A stretch of 9,977 bases of DNA from Nanobdellota archaeon. Lineage in GTDB: Archaea; Nanoarchaeota; Nanoarchaeia; Woesearchaeales; GW2011-AR9. Positions 4,428-9,977 of this stretch are shown here, piece by piece. The stretch is from positions 1-9,977 of the forward strand of contig NZBF01000002.1 in NCBI GenBank assembly GCA_002687775.1, read 5' to 3'. The notes beneath the pieces were generated by a model. It had not been told where the DNA came from. It worked only from the letters and a program-made list of their open reading frames with translations, and did no database searches. A program made the translations under genes and the position numbers. Each line of letters starts with the position of its first letter. The stretch's first letter is position 1.

Positions 4428-5354
4428 ATGAAAAAGAAGGTGAAACAGAGGTCTCCATGGGCTATCGCTGGAATTATCCTAGGTTCGATGTTTTTACTGC
4501 TATTCTTATTCGTTATTTTACCCGTTCTCATCTTATTCAATGGTGAACATTTAAGCGGGAATATTGCACTTATCCCAGTAAATGGTGTCATCACGGGCAA
4601 TGGCGCTTCAACATTCGGTTCAGCAGCTGCTTCATCTGAACAAATTGTTCATTTCATTGAAGAAGCTGAAGAAAATCCATTGGTTAAAGGTATCTTGATT
4701 GAAATTAATTCACCAGGCGGTTCAGCGGTAGCAAGTGATGAAATTGGTAAAGCCATAAAATTAGCAAAGAAACCGGTTGTTTCAGTTATCAGAGAAGTAG
4801 GCGCTTCAGGTGGATACTGGATTGCTAGTGCCACTGATCATGTCATTGCAAACAGAATGTCAATCACTGGCAGTGTGGGAGTAATAAGCAGTTATCTAGA
4901 ATTCTCTGGTTTACTAGATAATTATAATATTACGTATCAAAGAATGGTTGCTGGTTCACGGAAAGATTTAGGAACACCACTGAAGAAACTCACAGAAGAT
5001 GAACGCGTCATCTTACAAAGTAAATTAGACAAAATTCACGATTATTTCATTCAGGAAATTGCAGAAAATAGAGAAATGACTACGGCAAGAGTAACCGCTT
5101 TGGCAACTGGTGAATTCTATTTAGGCATTGAAGCGTTTGAATTAGGATTAGTTGACCAGTTAGGAGATCGAAAAGAAGCTGAAGAATATTTCAAAAAACA
5201 ATTAGGCATGGACGAAGTTGAATATTCCAAATATACAGCGAGCATCGGATTCCTGGAAGCCTTTTCGGGTGTGATTTCACAATACTTTTTCAATGTTGGT
5301 GAAGGTATCGGAACAAGTCTTACCAGTAGTCAACAGCATTTATACTTATCATGA
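4428..5354 (+). CDS. sppA: Signal peptide peptidase SppA, S49 family, single-domain
   Basis: This 308-residue membrane protease should degrade signal peptides left in the membrane after cleavage. A basic N-terminus (MKKKVKQR) precedes one membrane helix (about 11-37). The peptidase domain spans about 45-265: GVITG, the IEINSPGGSA oxyanion-hole segment (91-100), GASGGYW with nucleophile S127, and MVAGSRKD with general base K179. The Ser-to-Lys spacing of 52 equals that of Bacillus SppA (S147 and K199), supporting a Ser-Lys dyad. The size matches single-domain archaeal and Gram-positive SppA rather than the double-length E. coli form, so it presumably works as an oligomer with its active sites outside. 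Its stop overlaps the start of the subtilase gene as ATGA (5351-5354), so the two are very likely co-transcribed and translationally coupled. The start is supported by the TATA box 30 nt upstream. Confidence 0.93.
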   Translation: MKKKVKQRSPWAIAGIILGSMFLLLFLFVILPVLILFNGEHLSGNIALIPVNGVITGNGASTFGSAAASSEQIVHFIEEAEENPLVKGILIEINSPGGSAVASDEIGKAIKLAKKPVVSVIREVGASGGYWIASATDHVIANRMSITGSVGVISSYLEFSGLLDNYNITYQRMVAGSRKDLGTPLKKLTEDERVILQSKLDKIHDYFIQEIAENREMTTARVTALATGEFYLGIEAFELGLVDQLGDRKEAEEYFKKQLGMDEVEYSKYTASIGFLEAFSGVISQYFFNVGEGIGTSLTSSQQHLYLS

Positions 5355-8300
5355 AAATAATTACATTTGTACTTATTGTACTTTGCCTTAGCTCTGCTGT
5401 TCTCGCGGTAGACATTGATTCTGATATTGTGAACGAAGTTAATCAGGATGGTACAGCTGAAGTAATCATTGTTCTGGAAGACACGGAAGAATTCCTGGAT
5501 GACATTGATGTTAAATCAGACAAATCCATTCTAGGATTTGAGGAAACTCATTATGATCTTGACCTGAATCGTGAATATGATACCATCGATGCTATTTCTG
5601 CTGAAATTACTGAAGAAGGTTTAGAAGAAATCAAGAATAATCCATTAGTGAAAGAAATTACTCTTGATAGAATAAACAAGATTTTTTTGGATGAATCAGT
5701 CCCGATTTTAAACATTTCAGAAACAATGGTAAACTCACAATTGATCGATGGTACTGACCATTCCATTTGCGTGATTGATACTGGAATCAATTATTCTCAT
5801 TCAGCATTTGGCAGTTGCACGAATGAAAGTTTCATTTCCGGAACGTGCAATAAAGTTATAGCCGGTTACGACTGGTGCGCAGATAATAACGGTTGCACTA
5901 CTGAAGATAATGATCCTGAAGATGTGAACGGCCATGGAACAGCTGTATCTGGGATGGTAGCATCAACGAATGAAACGTACACGGGAGTTGCGTCTGGCGC
6001 GCATATTGTTGCAATGAAAGTATGTAACTCCCAAGGAAATTGTAAAGATTCTGATGTTCTGAGTGCTATTGAATGGTGTACCACTAATAGTACGAAATAT
6101 AACATTTCTGTCATAAGTATGAGTCTTGGCGGTGGACAATATACAAGTTACTGCGACTCTGAAGTGAATTCTCAATACGCAACGTTAATTAATAATGCTG
6201 TGGGAAAGAATATTAGTGTTGTTGTTTCAACTGGAAATACTAATGGTAACAACCAAGCAAACGGTATCGCTGCCCCCTCATGCATAAAAAATGCAACGAG
6301 AGTTTCAGCTACTGATAAATCTGATAACATGGCAAGTTATGCATTCAGACATGAAAACTTCCCAGATATTTTGTTAGCTCCCGGTTCAAGTATAACGTCT
6401 TCGAAACTTGACGGAACATTTGGTAATGCTGGTTCAGGAACTTCTTACTCAGCACCACATGTTGCTGGAGCTATTGCGTTGATTCAACAATACTACAACG
6501 CCATTAAGAATTTGTCATTAACACCTGCTCAACTTATTCAAGCATTCAATGTAACAGGAAAAAGAATTTCAGATAGTGACACGGGAGTAGATTTTTCTCG
6601 TATTGATGTGAATGCGACATTCAATACCGTTGACGCAACATCTCCGACATTATCCCTTATCTCACCAACTCCTGATGATAATACAGTTACAACAAGTAAT
6701 GTAAGTATAAACCTTTCGTCATCAGAAATTCTCGCAACTCCATTACTTGAATGGAATGGAACAAATGAATCGATGGCTGGCTCCGCATACCATTTTGAAA
6801 CGGCAAAAACTGGTTTAGCTAAAGGCAATTACACATTCCGAATCTACGCTCAAGATTTCATTGGAAACACTGCTTCAACCAGTGAACGAACAATCACTGT
6901 TGCAAACAGTTTACCAACTGTCTCATCAGCAACAGTATCTCCAGCATCAGCTACTACATTAACCAATTTAACTTGCGTGAACGGAACTGTCACAGATTCT
7001 GATAATGATTCAATAAATTTGAGTTTTGTTTGGTACAATGATGGAATTTCAAACACTACAACACAAGTATTAGATTCATCTTCAACATCTACTGGAGAAT
7101 CATGGTATTGTGGTATCATACCAAATGATGGGGAAGGAAACGGCGTGCAAGTGAATTCTTCCACCATCACTATTCAAAATTCTGTTCCAGGATTAGCAAC
7201 ACTACTGTCACCAAGTATTAATTATACAACAAATTTGACTTTAGATTTCGATTGGAGTGATGTAAATGACACTGATGGAGATACTCTTTCATACACTTTT
7301 TTACTTTCAACCAATGATTCATTCATTTTTTCAACAGTAAATGTTTCAGTTTCTGAAACGAATGTCACGCAAGCCGTATCCGAAAATTCATATTTCTGGC
7401 GGGTTGACAGTTGTGATGCGAGTGATTGTTCATCTTCATCAACGAGTGCATTTGAAGTTGATACAACGTTGCCAGTTGTAAACATTACATCATCTTCACT
7501 GAACAACTCATATGGGAATCTTAGTTATTCAGTTTTCGAGACAAATCTAGCGGATTGTAATTACACATTCAGAAATGCTTCAGTGATTGCATCTGCACGA
7601 TTATTTAATACTACCACAGAAGTTGAATTATTTGAGCAATACAATGGTGACTATAACTTATCAGTCACTTGTACTGATTTTGCAAATAACGAAGCAAGTA
7701 CGTCTCAATTGATTACACTCAACGATACAACTCTTCCAACTGTTTCATTATCAACAACCTCTTCTGGAGATGAGGAAGTAGACGTTAAACTGACGGCTAC
7801 AACTAATGAACCATCAACATGCAGATATGACGTAAATGATGCTGCTTACGATACATTACTTGCCATGAGTACCACTGGCAACCAGACGCATGAAGTAACA
7901 AAAGAGTACACTGAAGATACTTCTGATACACTTCATGTGCGATGTAGGGATTTAAATGGTAATACCATGCAAACCAGTACAACTGTCGATGTTATTGTTG
8001 ACGTTGATGAACCTTCGTCCTCAGAATCCTCAAGTTCTTCATCTAGTTCATCATCAAGCTCATCTGGTGACAGTTCTTCAAGTTCTTCACGTACAACCCC
8101 ATCATTTTCTGAAGAAGTTGAAACAATTCAAGAAGTTCAGGAACCACGGGAAAGTCCGCAGAAAGTTTTCGCAGAGCAAGGTATCGTCACATTGCAAGAA
8201 TTATTGGGAGAAAATGATTCTGAAGATTTAAGAAACATGTTAGAAGAAGCACAAGCAGCATTATCAAACGAAAATTATGTTCGCGTACTAGAACTTGTTG

Positions 8301-8602
8301 AACAAGCTCAATCTCTCGGTGTACAAGCAGTTAACAACCTGGATGAAGTGCAAGATGCAATTGAAGGTTCAGTGTTGACAGGTGCAGCTATTTTTAGTGG
8401 AGCCAAAGATTTTGCAGGGAAAATTCCTTGGTTACCTGTAAGCATCATATTATTCTTAGCACTACTTAGTTTTGGTTATTTTAGATTCTTAAAACCTGCA
8501 ACATGGGAAAGCAAACGAGTATTCTGGAGAAAGAAATCAAAGAAAGATTCTAACGCTTTTTCACAGGAAGTGTACCAATTAGGTTTACAACGTAAAAAGT
8601 GA
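5351..8602 (+). CDS. Membrane-anchored, multidomain subtilase (S8 serine protease)
   Basis: This 1083-residue exported protease has, in order: a signal peptide (1-19); an I9-like inhibitory propeptide (about 36-110); an S8 catalytic domain (about 135-410) with D143 (VIDTG), H195 (NGHGT), oxyanion N296 and S365 (GTSYSAPHVAG); five Ig-, PKD- or fibronectin-like beta modules (about 430-885), three ending in a (C/A)xDxxxN pattern; a serine-rich linker (888-913); a helical segment with a repeat-like helix pair (about 945-1000); one membrane helix (about 1026-1047); and a basic cytoplasmic tail ending QRKK. All catalytic residues are present. The outer part has ten cysteines in the catalytic domain and, by my count, about 37 N-glycosylation sequons in the whole protein. 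The gene starts within the sppA stop codon and depends on that promoter. Physiological substrates cannot be read from the sequence; surface protein maturation or external protein digestion are both possible. Confidence 0.92.
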   Translation: MKIITFVLIVLCLSSAVLAVDIDSDIVNEVNQDGTAEVIIVLEDTEEFLDDIDVKSDKSILGFEETHYDLDLNREYDTIDAISAEITEEGLEEIKNNPLVKEITLDRINKIFLDESVPILNISETMVNSQLIDGTDHSICVIDTGINYSHSAFGSCTNESFISGTCNKVIAGYDWCADNNGCTTEDNDPEDVNGHGTAVSGMVASTNETYTGVASGAHIVAMKVCNSQGNCKDSDVLSAIEWCTTNSTKYNISVISMSLGGGQYTSYCDSEVNSQYATLINNAVGKNISVVVSTGNTNGNNQANGIAAPSCIKNATRVSATDKSDNMASYAFRHENFPDILLAPGSSITSSKLDGTFGNAGSGTSYSAPHVAGAIALIQQYYNAIKNLSLTPAQLIQAFNVTGKRISDSDTGVDFSRIDVNATFNTVDATSPTLSLISPTPDDNTVTTSNVSINLSSSEILATPLLEWNGTNESMAGSAYHFETAKTGLAKGNYTFRIYAQDFIGNTASTSERTITVANSLPTVSSATVSPASATTLTNLTCVNGTVTDSDNDSINLSFVWYNDGISNTTTQVLDSSSTSTGESWYCGIIPNDGEGNGVQVNSSTITIQNSVPGLATLLSPSINYTTNLTLDFDWSDVNDTDGDTLSYTFLLSTNDSFIFSTVNVSVSETNVTQAVSENSYFWRVDSCDASDCSSSSTSAFEVDTTLPVVNITSSSLNNSYGNLSYSVFETNLADCNYTFRNASVIASARLFNTTTEVELFEQYNGDYNLSVTCTDFANNEASTSQLITLNDTTLPTVSLSTTSSGDEEVDVKLTATTNEPSTCRYDVNDAAYDTLLAMSTTGNQTHEVTKEYTEDTSDTLHVRCRDLNGNTMQTSTTVDVIVDVDEPSSSESSSSSSSSSSSSSGDSSSSSSRTTPSFSEEVETIQEVQEPRESPQKVFAEQGIVTLQELLGENDSEDLRNMLEEAQAALSNENYVRVLELVEQAQSLGVQAVNNLDEVQDAIEGSVLTGAAIFSGAKDFAGKIPWLPVSIILFLALLSFGYFRFLKPATWESKRVFWRKKSKKDSNAFSQEVYQLGLQRKK

Positions 8603-8620
8603 ATTCTACCATTTGAATTG

Positions 8621-8635
8621 CAAAAGCTTTATAAA
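8621..8635 (+). promoter_or_regulatory. BRE/TATA promoter of the L41e gene
   Basis: CAAAAGCTTTATAAA follows the subtilase stop. The TATA core, TTTATAAA at 8628-8635, begins 31 nt before the ATG at 8659, fitting a leaderless transcript. This spacing also favours that ATG over the internal ATG at 8698. Confidence 0.65.
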
Positions 8636-8658
8636 ACACCTAAAAATTTGATTCTTAA

Positions 8659-8766
8659 ATGAAAAGATCATCCCGTCGATGGAAAAAGAAAGGTCAAATG
8701 CGCTGGAAGTGGCAGCGTAAGAAAATGAAGAAGGCCAAGAGAAAACGTAAATTACGAGCGAGTTAG
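8659..8766 (+). CDS. rpl41e: Ribosomal protein L41e (eL41)
   Basis: This 35-codon gene encodes an extremely basic peptide beginning MKRSSRRWKKKGQMRWKW and continuing with alternating lysine and arginine runs. The part from M14 onward (MRWKWQRKKMKKAKRKRK) lines up with eukaryotic L41 (MRAKWRKKRMRRLKRKRR). The RRWKKKG extension in front agrees with archaeal versions as I remember them. L41e is the smallest ribosomal protein and sits in the large subunit as a single helix near the subunit interface. It occurs in archaea and eukaryotes, not bacteria. The start at 8659 is favoured by the TATA box 31 nt upstream. Its last four bases overlap the end of the convergent ftsY gene. Genes this short are easily missed by automatic annotation. 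Confidence 0.85.
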   Translation: MKRSSRRWKKKGQMRWKWQRKKMKKAKRKRKLRAS

Positions 8767-9977
8767 ATAGCTAATTTTTCAATAATTTTATTTTTATCGA
8801 ATACTTCCAAATCTTCGTATCCTTGCCCAACTCCTAGAAAGAAAATCGGTTTCTTAGTAATATAACTTATAGAAAGTGGAGTTCCACCTTTCTCGTCAAT
8901 GTCAGCTTTAGTCATGATAATACCATGAATTCCAACGTGCTCATCAAATTTCTGCGCTTGTTCAATGCAATCATTACCAGTGATAGCTTCACCTAAAAAT
9001 AAGTTCAAATCTGGACTCGTCACTCGACATAACTTCTGTAATTCATCCATTAAATTGACATTACTATGTAATCTCCCGGCAGTGTCAATTAAGACTACAT
9101 CTATGTCATGTTTCTTTGCGTGACTTATGGCGTCATACGCAACGGCAGCTGCATCTGCACCGTAATCATGTTTGATTACTCTGATGTCTAAATTCTTGCC
9201 ATGTTCCTCTAATTGCTGAATGGCAGCCGCTCTGAATGTATCCGATGCTGCCATGACACTCGTTAATCCATTTCGTTTCAGTAAATGTGCAAGTTTAGCA
9301 ACCGTAGTAGTTTTCCCCGATCCATTGATACCGAAACACGCAATGACATAGGGTTCATCTTTTTTCTTAATTTCATCAATAATATTGAGAGAATCTACGG
9401 TTAATACATCTAACACTGTCTTTTTCAACGTTGACTCAACTTTCTTTGACACACTTAACGGAAGTGGTTTGTCAACCAATTCTTCTTTCAAGTCATCTTT
9501 AATTCTTTCGATAACACCGACTGCTACGTTATGTTCCAATAACACTAATTCAAGTTGCCAGAATAAATCATCAAACTTTTCAGCTGTAATTTTTTTGGTT
9601 GTGAAAATTTCCTTTGTTTTTGCAAAGAATGATTTTACTGGTTCAGGGGCAACAACTTCTTCCTCTTTAACTTCTGGTTCCTCAATTACTTCTTCTTTTG
9701 GCTCAGGAACTTCTTCTTCTTTCTTATCCTCAGTTTCAGTTTTCTTTGTTTTTTCCTGAGTTTCTACTTTTTTTGGCTTAATTTCTTTCTTTTTTATTTC
9801 CTTTTCTTCTTTCTTAGTTTCAGGTTTTTTTACTTCTTCAGGAACTTCTTTTTCTTCTTCTACAGGACTTTCTTCCTTTTCAGAAACAACTTCCTTATTT
9901 AACTCTTCAACTTCTTCTTGTAACGATTCATCTTCTACAGATTCTTCCTCTGTCGATTTAGAAAAAATTGATAATGT
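8763..9977 (-). CDS. ftsY: Signal recognition particle receptor FtsY (5' end beyond the window)
   Basis: FtsY is the membrane-associated GTPase that receives SRP bound to ribosomes making exported or membrane proteins. The reading frame is open to the window edge, showing 404 residues without their start. About the first 115 are a charged, Glu- and Lys-rich A domain (roughly 9640-9977). The N domain follows, through FDDLFWQLELVLLEHNVAV (near 9540-9580). The G domain has P-loop GINGSGKTTT (near 9303-9332), DTFRAAA (near 9222-9242), DTAGR (near 9072-9089), TKAD (8901-8912) and GVGQGYEDL (near 8809-8834). Lack of an M domain and the DTFRAAA and GQGYEDL signatures separate it from SRP54. The GTG at 9543-9545 is not a start, because the N-domain helix clearly continues upstream. 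The stop at 8763-8765 overlaps the end of the L41e gene. Confidence 0.95.
   Translation of the reverse strand, partial: TLSIFSKSTEEESVEDESLQEEVEELNKEVVSEKEESPVEEEKEVPEEVKKPETKKEEKEIKKKEIKPKKVETQEKTKKTETEDKKEEEVPEPKEEVIEEPEVKEEEVVAPEPVKSFFAKTKEIFTTKKITAEKFDDLFWQLELVLLEHNVAVGVIERIKDDLKEELVDKPLPLSVSKKVESTLKKTVLDVLTVDSLNIIDEIKKKDEPYVIACFGINGSGKTTTVAKLAHLLKRNGLTSVMAASDTFRAAAIQQLEEHGKNLDIRVIKHDYGADAAAVAYDAISHAKKHDIDVVLIDTAGRLHSNVNLMDELQKLCRVTSPDLNLFLGEAITGNDCIEQAQKFDEHVGIHGIIMTKADIDEKGGTPLSISYITKKPIFFLGVGQGYEDLEVFDKNKIIEKLAI

Noticed and set aside
8009..8090. Serine-rich tract as a slippage-prone, phase-variable repeat
   Set aside because: The serines use mixed codons (TCA, TCT, TCC, AGT, AGC), so there is no long uniform DNA repeat to slip.
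7956..8231. 91-codon plus-strand frame inside the subtilase gene
   Set aside because: It is a shifted frame over the serine-rich linker, whose domain context fits the subtilase frame; there is no start signal.
9385..9759. Plus-strand serine-rich frame opposite ftsY
   Set aside because: It is the complement of the Glu/Lys-rich A domain and N domain of FtsY, whose frame is clearly coding.
1..9977. CRISPR array, insertion sequence transposase or toxin-antitoxin pair
   Set aside because: No regularly spaced repeats, no transposase-like frame, and no paired small genes of the toxin-antitoxin type were seen on either strand.

Overview
The window looks like a piece of an AT-rich archaeal genome, probably from a small-genome (DPANN-type) lineage, although the lineage is only an inference. 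Four things point to Archaea. The initiator tRNA gene is of the archaeal A1:U72 type with no encoded CCA, and it carries an 18-nt intron in a perfect bulge-helix-bulge. There is a 35-codon gene for ribosomal protein L41e, which Bacteria lack. The FtsY is of archaeal type. TATA boxes sit about 30 nt before several start codons, as expected for leaderless mRNAs.

Layout from left to right: a strong hairpin with a T-rich tail (28-86); a leaderless endonuclease IV-like TIM-barrel gene (144-974); a leucyl aminopeptidase (M17) gene with its own promoter (1010-2476); a 220-nt intergenic region holding a TATA box and a structured leader; a LAGLIDADG-type protein (2697-3419) whose Shine-Dalgarno sequence lies inside a hairpin; the intron-containing tRNA-iMet (3462-3554) with a terminator; an orphan secreted-protein gene on the minus strand (3841-4221) flanked by diverged inverted repeats; a coupled operon of SppA (4428-5354) and a large membrane-anchored subtilase (5351-8602); the L41e gene (8659-8766); and, convergent with it, the 5'-truncated ftsY (8763 to the window end, minus strand).

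The right half has a common theme of protein export and turnover at the membrane. FtsY docks SRP-ribosome complexes at the membrane, SppA degrades cleaved signal peptides, and the subtilase is an exported protease held by a C-terminal membrane helix. PepA on the left could recycle peptides in the cytoplasm. That functional link is inference from gene identity; only sppA and the subtilase are visibly in one operon.

The stretches that ordinary gene calls do not explain are the structured leader of the LAGLIDADG gene and the inverted-repeat cassette around 3607-4355. The perfect bulge-helix-bulge intron in the initiator tRNA is well explained but notable.
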